This document shows, piece by piece, positions 27,894 through 37,107 of a stretch of 64,000 nucleotides of DNA (within the stretch, counting starts at the first letter, position 1; each line of letters opens with the position of its first letter). Made by a program: the position numbers and the translations under genes. The notes beneath the pieces are model-generated. The model ran no database searches and was not told where the DNA came from. It saw nothing but the letters and a program-made list of their open reading frames with translations. Location: assembly GCA_945871915.1 (NCBI GenBank), contig CAMBXO010000013.1:17055-81054 (forward strand), written 5' to 3'. Source of the stretch: Singulisphaera sp. GP187. Its GTDB lineage: Bacteria; Planctomycetota; Phycisphaerae; Phycisphaerales; SM1A02.

Positions 27894-29408
27894 ATGGCTG
27901 ACTTCTGGTTGAACTCAATTCTGGATGGACAGGAGAATCGGTTTCAACTAAGGCCGCCAGGGCCGGTCACTATTGGTCGAGCCGCCACGTGCACACTTGT
28001 ATGGGACAACAAGAGTGTGAGCCGAACACATGCTCGACTGGAGTGGGTTGCCGCAACCAATGGTCAGTCAGAACACTGGCAGGTTTTCGACGCTGGCAGT
28101 TCTGTTGGAACGATTGTGAATCGGAAGAAACTTGAAGGAACTGCCGGCTGCGCCGTGCAACACGGCGATGTGCTTTCGCTTGGGCCTTGGCAACTGGAAG
28201 TTGTGGATCGCGAGGTGGGCGAAGGCTCGATGGACGCGAGTCGAGCCAATGCCACGCTGATGAATTTTGAAACCGTTAAAAGCGCCAAGGCCGCAGAGTT
28301 CGGGCACGCTCACCTCGCCCTGCTGCTTGAAGCGAGTGCGGCGATTCATAAATCCACAGACGAAGCATCAACACAGCGCACCCTTGTGCACTCGGTAGCG
28401 CAGGCAACAGGTTTTGAAAATGTTGCGTTTGTGTGCCGCACCGATGTTGGTGATGGCGTGCAAGTGCTCGAACACATTGGCGATGTGAAGGATGCGACAG
28501 GCGGCCATCGCATGAGCCGCAGCATGCTTCGTAAGGCGAGCGATGGCATGGTGATTGTGAGCGACGCCGAGCAATCTTCAGAGAGCGCGATTGCCGCGAG
28601 TCTGCTGAATCGAAAGGTGCACAGCGCCATCTGCATTCCACTGGTGTGGGATCGCACCAATTTCGGATTTCTCTATTTGGACAATGGTCAGACGCGTGGG
28701 GATGGTCGAGACAAGGAGCGACTGACCGAAGCCGCCAAGGTTTCTGACGCCCTCGCTCGCATTGCGGCACAAAACCTGAGCAACTTGCGGCACGGCAAAG
28801 AAATGGAAGTGCTCTGGCGAAGCACGCTGCAAATGATTGTCGATCTGATCGAAGGTCGCGATCCCTACACCGGCGGCCATTCACGGCGGGTCGCCGAATT
28901 TTCAAGACTGTTGTGTCAAGCCGCCGGTATGGACGACCAAATGGTGTCGCTCATTTACCAGTGCGGTCGAGTGCACGACATCGGAAAGATTTGCGTGGAC
29001 GACGCCGTGCTTCGCAAGACCGGTCCGTTGACGGATGAAGAATTTGCCATGATCGCCCGTCACCCGGAAGCGGGTCACAAAATTCTGAAGGAGCACCCGC
29101 AGATGCATGCGGTGCTTCGCGGCGTGCTTGAGCATCACGAAAAATGGAATGGAACCGGGTATCCCAATAAGTTGGCTGGCGAAGGCATTTCTCAGATGGG
29201 TCGCATCATTTGCATTGCCGACTGCTTTGATGCCATGACTTCGGATCGCCCGTATCGCAAAGCGTTTTCATTTGAAGTGGCGATGGGAAAGATTGAAAAG
29301 GATTCGGGCACGCACTTTGATCCAGACTTGGTGAAAGCGTTCATTGCCATCCCAAGGACCAAGATCGAAGAACACATGCCGCGACCGGATGGCGGCACAC
29401 CGGCATGA
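27894..29408 (+). CDS. FHA - GAF - HD-GYP signalling protein (predicted cyclic-di-GMP phosphodiesterase)
   Basis: FHA: VTIGRAATCTLVWDNKSVSRTHARLEW; HD-GYP: GRVHDIGKICVDDAVLRKTGPLTDEEF, LEHHEKWNGTGYPNKLAGEGI. Confidence 0.92.
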   Translation: MADFWLNSILDGQENRFQLRPPGPVTIGRAATCTLVWDNKSVSRTHARLEWVAATNGQSEHWQVFDAGSSVGTIVNRKKLEGTAGCAVQHGDVLSLGPWQLEVVDREVGEGSMDASRANATLMNFETVKSAKAAEFGHAHLALLLEASAAIHKSTDEASTQRTLVHSVAQATGFENVAFVCRTDVGDGVQVLEHIGDVKDATGGHRMSRSMLRKASDGMVIVSDAEQSSESAIAASLLNRKVHSAICIPLVWDRTNFGFLYLDNGQTRGDGRDKERLTEAAKVSDALARIAAQNLSNLRHGKEMEVLWRSTLQMIVDLIEGRDPYTGGHSRRVAEFSRLLCQAAGMDDQMVSLIYQCGRVHDIGKICVDDAVLRKTGPLTDEEFAMIARHPEAGHKILKEHPQMHAVLRGVLEHHEKWNGTGYPNKLAGEGISQMGRIICIADCFDAMTSDRPYRKAFSFEVAMGKIEKDSGTHFDPDLVKAFIAIPRTKIEEHMPRPDGGTPA

Positions 29409-30598
29409 TTCTGTGGCTGGTGTGGATGATGCTCCAAACACCACCGGTTCAAAGTGGTGGATCCGTAGCCCCACCCACCCAATCCATTCCGTCGATAGAG
29501 GTCACGCGTCTCTTTCCCAAGATGCCGCTGATTCGTCCCGTGCAGGCCGTTCAGGCACCTGGTGATTCTCGCCACCTGTATGTGGTCGAGCAGGCGGGTC
29601 GAATTCTGAAACTGGATTTCAACACACCTGAGAGTTCAACACCGGTGGTCTGGCTTGACATTCGCAAGCAGGTGCACGATCAAGGCAATGAAGAGGGATT
29701 GCTCTCCATGGTGTTTCACCCCAAGTTTGCAGAGAACGGCGAGTTCTTTGTGTACTACACCGCCAACACACCGCCACGCAGCGAACTCACTCGATTCGTT
29801 GTTGACCACGCTTCTGGCAATCCACGCGTGGAGTCAGCTGAGGTTCTGCTAGCTGGGCGGCAGCCGTACGCCAATCACAATGGTGGCACGGTCCTCTTTG
29901 GTCCAGACGGCATGCTGTATCTCAGCCTTGGAGATGGTGGGGCGGCCAACGATCCGCATCATAATGGGCAAGATCTTGGCAAGTTGCTTGCCAAGGTGCT
30001 TCGCATCAATGTGGATGTGCGTGAGGGCGGCAAGCCCTACGGAATTCCAGCGGACAATCCATTTGTGGCAACGCCCTCGGCGCGCCCGGAAGTATGGGCG
30101 TATGGATTTCGCAATGTGTGGCGAATGAGTTTTGATCGCGCCACCGGCAGACTCTTTGCAGGTGATGTGGGCGAAGCCAGTTTTGAAGAAATCAACATCA
30201 TCGAAAAAGGCGGGAACTACGGCTGGAATCCACGAGAGGGGCGGCACGCATTTCGAAGCGGCAAGCCCGGATCATTTGGTTCCACCTACATCGATCCGGT
30301 TGCCGAGTACTCACACTCAGAGGGATTGAGCGTGACTGGGGGTTATGTCTATCGAGGTTCCAAACATCCGTCCCTGCAAGGTGTGTACCTGTACGCCGAC
30401 TATGCCTATGGAACCATGTGGGGAATGCGGTGCAATGAGTCCGGGTGCGGTGCCAGTGAAGTTGTCTGGAGACAGTCGGGGCAGCCGCATCACTGGACAA
30501 GCTTTGGTGAACTGCTTGATGGGGAACTGGTGCTCTGCGCGTTCGATAGCGAAAGCAGTGGCACCGGAAGTCTGTGGAAAATGAGTGCAAAGCCGTGA
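29405..30598 (+). CDS. PQQ-dependent sugar dehydrogenase / glucose-sorbosone dehydrogenase-like protein
   Basis: EEGLLSMVFHPKFAENGEFFVYYTA; NHNGGTVLFGPDGMLYLSLGDGG; EVWAYGFRNVWRMSFD; DVGEASFEEINIIEKGGNYGWN. Confidence 0.9.
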   Translation: MILWLVWMMLQTPPVQSGGSVAPPTQSIPSIEVTRLFPKMPLIRPVQAVQAPGDSRHLYVVEQAGRILKLDFNTPESSTPVVWLDIRKQVHDQGNEEGLLSMVFHPKFAENGEFFVYYTANTPPRSELTRFVVDHASGNPRVESAEVLLAGRQPYANHNGGTVLFGPDGMLYLSLGDGGAANDPHHNGQDLGKLLAKVLRINVDVREGGKPYGIPADNPFVATPSARPEVWAYGFRNVWRMSFDRATGRLFAGDVGEASFEEINIIEKGGNYGWNPREGRHAFRSGKPGSFGSTYIDPVAEYSHSEGLSVTGGYVYRGSKHPSLQGVYLYADYAYGTMWGMRCNESGCGASEVVWRQSGQPHHWTSFGELLDGELVLCAFDSESSGTGSLWKMSAKP

Positions 30599-30626
30599 GA
30601 TGCGCAAGCCGCGCCCGCACTCGTTC

Positions 30627-30875
30627 CTAGCCGCCGATATAGCCCGGTGAATTCCACCACGGCTCCGTGGCATTGGGATAGGTGCCTTGATCAATACATG
30701 GATCCTCGTTGTCACCATCGTCAAGGTCGTAGTAATTCAAGGACTGCCCACCTTGGTTGTATTGTTTCTGCTGTAGTTGCGTGGGCGACATGGAGTCAGG
30801 GTAAAGCTGCGGCTGGCATCCGAAAATCGGAATCAGCAACAGCGCACCGATTGCGGGTTCAAGGCAACGCTTCAT
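30627..30875 (-). CDS. Small acidic lipoprotein
   Basis: MKRCLEPAIGALLLIPIFGCQPQLYPD lipobox; start overlaps the stop of the upstream lipoprotein gene. Confidence 0.6.
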   Translation of the reverse strand: MKRCLEPAIGALLLIPIFGCQPQLYPDSMSPTQLQQKQYNQGGQSLNYYDLDDGDNEDPCIDQGTYPNATEPWWNSPGYIGG

Positions 30876-31576
30876 TCTGTGACCTCTGTCCATAGATGGG
30901 TTCCTGTTGGATCTTTGGTGCGATCGGTTCCGGGTGCCCAGCTCTGGCCCTGAACACCATCGTCACGGTGTGTAAGGAAAGTGAACCAGCCATCACTCCA
31001 GTAGATCGCCGCACCACTCTGTTGCAGTTGCCAGCATCCAGTGTTGATGGCATCGATGCTCTTGACCGCTGCACCGTCGCTGGCCAGACAGATAAACAAT
31101 TCCGCTTCCTGCGAAGCCTTGTCCACGCTTGTTGTGCTCCAAACGCCTACCCACCTGTTGCCATCATCCAGAATTTTTACAGCTTGCCCAAAGCTGCTGG
31201 GAACATTGGCATCTCGATCGGACGGACCGTACGAAAAGTTTTCGTAACCAAATCGCCCAAGGCGAATGGTGTCCACCCAACCATCCGTCCATCGCACGGT
31301 GACCTCACCATTGCGAAGACTCCAGCCACCCTGTTCGCCCATGGCGCCGTCGGTTCCGCGACTCCAGGTGCTTGTGGCGGAGCCATCCTCTCGCAGAATC
31401 ACATTAAAGGTGTCGTTGCGGGAATCCGTGAGAGCCCACGTTCCTTCGACAACGGCGGGTGTGATGTCGACCAGTTGAGCCGATCCGATTCCGCTACCAG
31501 AACTCTGGCATCCATCCATCAGAGCGATGGCAATGGAAAGTGCAGTCAAAGCAAGCGATCGCAGCATGCGGTTCAT
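30872..31576 (-). CDS. Hypothetical lipoprotein
   Basis: MNRMLRSLALTALSIAIALMDGCQSSGSG lipobox; internal start chosen over the longer ORF (to 31657). Confidence 0.65.
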   Translation of the reverse strand: MNRMLRSLALTALSIAIALMDGCQSSGSGIGSAQLVDITPAVVEGTWALTDSRNDTFNVILREDGSATSTWSRGTDGAMGEQGGWSLRNGEVTVRWTDGWVDTIRLGRFGYENFSYGPSDRDANVPSSFGQAVKILDDGNRWVGVWSTTSVDKASQEAELFICLASDGAAVKSIDAINTGCWQLQQSGAAIYWSDGWFTFLTHRDDGVQGQSWAPGTDRTKDPTGTHLWTEVTE

Positions 31577-31577
31577 G

Positions 31578-32195
31578 CTAACCCGTGAGCGGCAGATCGG
31601 GCAGATGGGAGGGATCTCGATTGCATTGCAATCGCGGCCACGATTCTGTTGGAACACATGAAATTTTTTTCAGCCAATCAAGCAGCGGAGCGAATTCAAT
31701 TGGCTGGTAGTTCCAGCAGTCCATTCCTACGTCGACGGACCGCCCAGTCATGGCAAGCCCGCCGTGGGAGTGTCCATGCAGCAGTACCGCGCCCTTGAAT
31801 TGCCCACGCCATAAACGAAGCGGCCAGTGGCAGGCATTCACTCGAATGTCGTCAGGCTGTGCGCGCCACGATTGAAGTGTGGTCACTGTGGTAAACAGAC
31901 GATCAAACGCCCGATGCGCCACATCGTGGTTGCCGCGGATCAGTGAAACACGTTTGCAACGAATCTGGTCTCGCATCGTGCGGGCATGCACGCGACGGGC
32001 TTTGTCACCATCGGGATGTGGCCCACAGAAATCTCCCACATGTAGGAGTTCATCCTTTCGATCCACGCAGCGATTGATCGAGTCCAAGAGCGTTCGATCC
32101 ATTTCTTCGGTCGAGCTGAAAGGCCGACCAAACCTGGCGATCGCTTGTGGTTCGCCAAAGTGGGTATCTGCCGTGATCCAGAGCCGCCGGGCCAT
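31578..32195 (-). CDS. Calcineurin-like metallophosphoesterase
   Basis: RLWITADTHFGEPQAIARFGRPFSSTEEMDRTL; ELLHVGDFCGP; LIRGNHDVAH; LLHGHSHG. Confidence 0.9.
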   Translation of the reverse strand: MARRLWITADTHFGEPQAIARFGRPFSSTEEMDRTLLDSINRCVDRKDELLHVGDFCGPHPDGDKARRVHARTMRDQIRCKRVSLIRGNHDVAHRAFDRLFTTVTTLQSWRAQPDDIRVNACHWPLRLWRGQFKGAVLLHGHSHGGLAMTGRSVDVGMDCWNYQPIEFAPLLDWLKKISCVPTESWPRLQCNRDPSHLPDLPLTG

Positions 32196-32244
32196 GAGGG
32201 CAGGCTAACGCAGCAGAGACCTGCCGCCGCACAACCGCTCGTGG

Positions 32245-33201
32245 GTGGTTATCGTTGCGGCCGTGAAGCAGGATTTCCTGCAAATCGAGGGCATGACCCG
32301 ATCCGAACTCACTCGGTTGCTTGATGCAGCCGAGGCCAATGTTCCAATTGCCGAGCAAAGGCAATCAAGAAAGGAAGTCCTTTCGGGGAAAGTTGTTGCC
32401 AACATCTTTCTTGAAGACTCAACGCGAACTCGATGCAGCTTTGAGACAGCGGTTCATCGATTGGGTGGCCAAGTGTTTACGCTTACCGCGGCTGGCTCAA
32501 GCACCAGTAAGGGCGAGGGATTGATCGACACCGCCCTGAATGTTGAAGCCATGGGTGTGAGCGCGATCGTGATGCGAACCAATATTTCGGGCGGCCCGGC
32601 CATGGTGGCTCGGCGTGTTCGGATTCCCGTCATCAATGCTGGGGATGGTCGGCATGAGCACCCCACGCAGGGCTTGTTGGATCTGGTCACCCTTCGAGAG
32701 TCCCTCGGTCAATTACAGGGGAAACGGGTCTGCATCGTGGGGGACATTGCGCATAGCAGGGTGGCCCATTCCGCACTTCAAGGGCTTGTGGTGATGGGTG
32801 CGCGTGTTTCTTTGGTTGGACCTCCGACATTTGTAAACAAGAACCAGATAAACATTGTAAAACACAGTGATCTTGTCTCAATCACACATGATCTTGATGG
32901 CATTATTAATGAAGTTGACGCGATCATGCTTCTCCGTGTCCAAAACGAACGAGGTGCAGGAAGTCTTATAAGTGATGATTATAGGACGCTTTATGGGCTG
33001 ACTCCTGAACGAGCAGCTCGATTATTGCCTCACGCTGTGGTTTTGCATCCGGGACCAGTGAATCGCGGCATTGAAATTGATGACTCTGTGGCGGACCGGC
33101 ACGGCGGAGTTCGGATTTTGCGACAAGTCACGCATGGGGTGGCAGCGCGAATGGCTGTTCTAGAGCAACTGGTGCCCTCATTGGTTGAAACTGGGCAATA
33201 A
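32245..33201 (+). CDS. pyrB: Aspartate carbamoyltransferase catalytic subunit
   Basis: ANIFLEDSTRTRCSFETAVHRLGG; HPTQGLLDL; VCIVGDIAHSRVAHSALQGL; VLHPGPVNRGIEID. Confidence 0.95.
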   Translation: MVIVAAVKQDFLQIEGMTRSELTRLLDAAEANVPIAEQRQSRKEVLSGKVVANIFLEDSTRTRCSFETAVHRLGGQVFTLTAAGSSTSKGEGLIDTALNVEAMGVSAIVMRTNISGGPAMVARRVRIPVINAGDGRHEHPTQGLLDLVTLRESLGQLQGKRVCIVGDIAHSRVAHSALQGLVVMGARVSLVGPPTFVNKNQINIVKHSDLVSITHDLDGIINEVDAIMLLRVQNERGAGSLISDDYRTLYGLTPERAARLLPHAVVLHPGPVNRGIEIDDSVADRHGGVRILRQVTHGVAARMAVLEQLVPSLVETGQ

Positions 33202-33298
33202 TTTTAGGTTGTGACAAGATCAATGACGGACTTCTGGGCCTCACTTCAATCACTTCTTTCCCCAATTTGAGGGAAGATCGTGATCATTACTCCGATAG

Positions 33299-35224
33299 GT
33301 GCATGTAATCTCTCGCAACTTTCGTGAGTCCGCCCCTCGTGGACCTGTTTCGCTCTTTCTGAAGAACGCACCCTTGAACGCACCCCTCCGCCTGGCAAAA
33401 ATCCTTCTCTGCAGCCTTCCGCTGATTGGTGTTGCGGTTGGATGTGAAACGGACGGGTTTATTGACCCAAGCCGCACCGGGTATTTCGAAACGACTCCAA
33501 CTTCGATTCCGATTCTTACTCGAATCGATGTGATTGAGCAGGCCGCCGACACCAGTATTGAATACACGGTTCCGACTCCAGAGGATCTTGTTCCCAATCA
33601 ACTGGAATATCGACTCTCTCCAGGCGATGTTGTCCGAGTTTCCATTCCCCAACTTATCTCGCCGCAGGAAACAGATGTCTCGCAGCGAGTGATCGATCAG
33701 GCTGGAAAGATTTCACTTCCAGTCATTGGCCGAGTGCTGGCCGCGGGCGTAACGGTTGCGGATTTGGAAGCAACGATCACTGGCATGTTGAAGAATGTCA
33801 TTACCAATCCAAAGGTTTCGATCTCGGTTGAGGAGGCGCGCGCGTATCAATTCCGAGTTCTTGGTTCGGTGGAAGCGCCCGGATTGTTTGGACTGAATAA
33901 GCCTGACCTTCGAGTGTTGGATGCGCTGGCTATGGCCAGAGGCGCTTCACCAAGCACCACGCGAATTCTGGTGACTCGCGCCAAGGCCAACGCGTCGCAA
34001 TACGAATCAAGTTTCGGCGGCGGAGCAGAGAACGCCACGCAAGAGCCGGCGGTACCAGCGCCCCCAACACAGCCACAGGGGACGTCGCCAGTCGTTGCGC
34101 CGGCGATTCCGCCAGAAGCTGACATTGATGCACTGATCAATGAATTGCCGGGTGGTACGCCGGCGAGTCCGCCTGAAAGTTCAAAGGCTTCGGTGCCAGC
34201 AGCCACACCAGCGGCTGAACCGTTGGCTGAACCCGCAACTCCGCCAGCAGCTGAACCATCGACTGAACCCGCAACTCCGCCAGCGGCTGAACCATCGACC
34301 GAACCCGCGACACCACCAGCAGCTGAGCCAACGACCGAACCCGCGACACCACCAGCGGCCGAGCCACCAGCAACACCCACTGCGGCAGGTGAATTTGGAA
34401 TGCTCTCAAGTAGCAATCGTCAAGCACCGCCGGTGGACATTGATCAACTTGAACCAGCCACATCGAGCGATTCTGCAGCCGGGAAATCACTTAAGGCCAT
34501 TCAGGAAGAGGGCGATCGCTACACCTTTGACAATGCAACACAGTCCTATGTTCGAGTGGGCCGAAACGGATCTTCAAAGCCAACGGATTCGTTGCAGGAT
34601 GATCCGACCGCACCGAGTGGATCGGATACGGCAACCACCGAGGGGAGCGCGAATGGAACGCCAGGTCTGAAGACAGGCGAAGAGGCGCGGGCACGCGGAC
34701 GAGCCAAGCGGGAAGAGAAGAAAGCATTTTCCAGCCGCGTGATTGAAGTGGACTACAACCAACTGGTTCGAGGCGCGGCAAACTTGAATGTGATCATTCG
34801 GCCCGAAGACATGTTGTACTGCGACACCGGCGAAGTGGGCGTGGTGTATATCGGCGGCGAAATTTCTCGTCCAGGCGTTTACAGTCTTCCAACATCCGGC
34901 AAACTCACGCTGAGCCGTCTTGTGGATGCTGCTGGCGGCCTAAGCCAGATCGCAATTCCACAACGCGTCGATTTGATTCGCAGAATCGGAAGTGACAAAG
35001 AGGCGTGTATTCGCGTCAATCTTGCTGCCATTCGCAATCGAGCCGAACCAGACATCTTCATGAAAGCCGATGACCATGTCATCATCGGAACCAATTTCTG
35101 GGCAACGCCGCTGGCGGTCATTCGGAATGGTTTCCGCATGACCTACGGCTTTGGCTTCTTGATCGACCGTAACTGGGGTAACGACATCTTTGGTGCGCCT
35201 CCGACCAATGTCGTTGGGCAATAA
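33299..35224 (+). CDS. Wza-like polysaccharide export lipoprotein with SLBB domain and a long low-complexity insert
   Basis: LPLIGVAVGCE lipobox; YRLSPGDVVRVSIPQLI; VYIGGEISRPGVYSLPTSGKLTLSRLVDAAGGLS; insert of TEPATPPAAEPS repeats; start codon uncertain. Confidence 0.88.
   Translation: MHVISRNFRESAPRGPVSLFLKNAPLNAPLRLAKILLCSLPLIGVAVGCETDGFIDPSRTGYFETTPTSIPILTRIDVIEQAADTSIEYTVPTPEDLVPNQLEYRLSPGDVVRVSIPQLISPQETDVSQRVIDQAGKISLPVIGRVLAAGVTVADLEATITGMLKNVITNPKVSISVEEARAYQFRVLGSVEAPGLFGLNKPDLRVLDALAMARGASPSTTRILVTRAKANASQYESSFGGGAENATQEPAVPAPPTQPQGTSPVVAPAIPPEADIDALINELPGGTPASPPESSKASVPAATPAAEPLAEPATPPAAEPSTEPATPPAAEPSTEPATPPAAEPTTEPATPPAAEPPATPTAAGEFGMLSSSNRQAPPVDIDQLEPATSSDSAAGKSLKAIQEEGDRYTFDNATQSYVRVGRNGSSKPTDSLQDDPTAPSGSDTATTEGSANGTPGLKTGEEARARGRAKREEKKAFSSRVIEVDYNQLVRGAANLNVIIRPEDMLYCDTGEVGVVYIGGEISRPGVYSLPTSGKLTLSRLVDAAGGLSQIAIPQRVDLIRRIGSDKEACIRVNLAAIRNRAEPDIFMKADDHVIIGTNFWATPLAVIRNGFRMTYGFGFLIDRNWGNDIFGAPPTNVVGQ
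34214..34369 (+). repeat. In-frame 36-bp tandem repeat, about 4.3 copies (12-aa AEPSTEPATPPA-type unit)
   Basis: Units begin at 34214, 34250, 34286, 34322 and 34358 (partial), read directly. Confidence 0.9.
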
Positions 35225-35294
35225 TGATCGCGCTGTTCTTCTGCAGCCACTCGAACTTGTAGCCAGGATCGAACGCATGAAGGCTGCGATCTGA

Positions 35295-36254
35295 TTGAAG
35301 AATCCAGTGAGTACCACCCATGCATCCATCGTGAACACCGGAAGCAGCACCGAACGATTCGGACTGAGTGGTCGTCAGGCCGCCATCGCAGGAGCCGTGG
35401 TGGCCGCACTCTTTATCGCCGTGTTTTGGGAGTGGTTTCGCAGCCAGTTCAGGCAAGCGATCGAGCATCCATCGGATTGGGGCCACACGCTTCTGATCCC
35501 AGCGATTGCTGGTTGGTTTGTCTGGCTCAAGCGAGAACAGCTGCTGGCCAAGCCAGTCCGACCGGCGTGGACCGGCTTGGTGCTTGTGGTGATCGGCCTT
35601 GCTGGCTACGCGCTTTGCACGCTTGGGCCAGCCTCGCTTCAACATCACAACACACGTGGAATCGCGGTGGGCCTGTCACTAACCGGATTCGTTCTGCTGG
35701 TCACAGGATGGGCGTGGATGCAGATTCTTTGGTTTCCCATCCTTTATATGGTTGCGTTTGGTCAATATGTCAGCGAGCGACTCATCAGTTTCGTCACGTA
35801 CAAACTGCAGGACCTTTCGGCCAAGGGTGCGTACTTACTGCTGAGTGCCTTTGGAATGGATGTCGATCTCTCCGGCAATGTCCTCGCCGTGTTTTCTAGG
35901 GGATCCGTTCACATGCTCAATGTCGCCGAAGCCTGCAGCGGCATGCGCATGCTTGTGGCATTTCTTGCCTTGGGTGTGGCGATGGCGTATGTCAGCCTGC
36001 CAACCATGTGGCAGCGAGTCACATTGGTGGCCATGGGCGTACCCGTTGCGGTGTTTGTGAATGTGCTTCGAGTTGCAAGCCTTGGATTACTCACGCTCTA
36101 CGATGTTGAATTTGCCGCAGGCGAATTTCACCACTTCATCGGATTGGTCTGGCTTGTTCCGGCGTTCTTGCTGTACTTGATGGTGCTGTGGATTCTCACC
36201 AATCTGGTGGAAGTCCAGCACCCCAATGCCAAGGGGGGGCCGCATGCTGGTTGA
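35295..36254 (+). CDS. Exosortase
   Basis: Multi-TM protein with VAEACSGMRMLVAFLALG (catalytic Cys), FVNVLRVA (Arg) and EFHHFIGLVW (His). Confidence 0.92.
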   Translation: MKNPVSTTHASIVNTGSSTERFGLSGRQAAIAGAVVAALFIAVFWEWFRSQFRQAIEHPSDWGHTLLIPAIAGWFVWLKREQLLAKPVRPAWTGLVLVVIGLAGYALCTLGPASLQHHNTRGIAVGLSLTGFVLLVTGWAWMQILWFPILYMVAFGQYVSERLISFVTYKLQDLSAKGAYLLLSAFGMDVDLSGNVLAVFSRGSVHMLNVAEACSGMRMLVAFLALGVAMAYVSLPTMWQRVTLVAMGVPVAVFVNVLRVASLGLLTLYDVEFAAGEFHHFIGLVWLVPAFLLYLMVLWILTNLVEVQHPNAKGGPHAG

Positions 36255-37104
36255 TCGAAAAGTGCGGGTCGCGTTTTGCGTGGGCTGCGCGGCGATGATG
36301 ATTGGTGGACTCGGGTTTCGCATGGCGGTTGCACGCTTGCAAGTATTCCTGAAAAAGGAACCGGTTCCGCTGCGTGAGCCACTCGATTCGGTCTCGGCAA
36401 CGCTTGGTCAGTGGAAGCAGGTTGGAAAGGATGCAACATTTTCTGACGCGCTGATTGAAGAACTCGGCACACGCAGTTATTTGGATCGCGTCTACGCCGT
36501 GGACGGAGATCTTGAAAAAGGATTTTTGCAGGTGCACGCGGCGTACTACACCGGAATGATTGATGCGGTGCCGCATATTCCAGAGCGTTGCTGGAATGCC
36601 AACGGTCTGGTGATGCGAGGGCAACCGGTTGTTCGTCCCATTTCGCTCGATCGATCAGCATGGGATCTCACCACCGGGCCGGTGCAGCCAGGAACCGGCC
36701 TGCGATATCCAACAACTTCCGTTCGGGACGCCGTCACGCGAACGTCCGTCACGGTCAATCTACCTCTGGGCGAAGTTGAAATGACCGTGTCCGCATTTCA
36801 GGACGCACGATCACCTTCCTTGACCAATTTCGGCGGATATCTGTTTATTGCCAACGGAGCGATGACCCCCTCGGCCCTTGCAGTGCGTAATCTCAGTTTC
36901 AAGCTTGCAGATCGCTACGCGTATTACTGCAAAATTCAGTTCTCCGCGCGACTTGCAGGCGACGAAGAGAAGGCCATGGCCGAGTTTGAGCGCATGACCT
37001 CCGAGTTGATGCCACACTTACTCTCTCAGTTGATGCGATGTCTTCCAGACTGGCCCGCGATTGAAATGAATCAAACCACTCCAAGTACCTTACCCACCCC
37101 CTGA
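36244..37104 (+). CDS. Exosortase-associated EpsI-like protein (DUF3485-like)
   Basis: YYTGMIDAVPHIPERCWNANGLV; overlaps the exosortase 3' end. ORF opens at 36226; ATG at 36244 also plausible. Confidence 0.82.
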   Translation: MLVDRKVRVAFCVGCAAMMIGGLGFRMAVARLQVFLKKEPVPLREPLDSVSATLGQWKQVGKDATFSDALIEELGTRSYLDRVYAVDGDLEKGFLQVHAAYYTGMIDAVPHIPERCWNANGLVMRGQPVVRPISLDRSAWDLTTGPVQPGTGLRYPTTSVRDAVTRTSVTVNLPLGEVEMTVSAFQDARSPSLTNFGGYLFIANGAMTPSALAVRNLSFKLADRYAYYCKIQFSARLAGDEEKAMAEFERMTSELMPHLLSQLMRCLPDWPAIEMNQTTPSTLPTP

Positions 37105-37107
37105 ATC

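Noticed and set aside
30896-31588. 230-aa plus-strand ORF
   Set aside because: Overlaps the minus-strand lipoprotein gene, which has a clear lipobox; plus ORF has none.
33255-33278. Short inverted repeat ttccc/gggaa upstream of the Wza-like gene
   Set aside because: Only 5-bp arms; expected by chance.
33847-34416. 189-aa minus-strand Gly/Ala/Val-rich repetitive ORF resembling a repeat protein
   Set aside because: Mirror image of the Pro/Ala/Glu tandem repeat in the Wza-like gene; codon-bias shadow.
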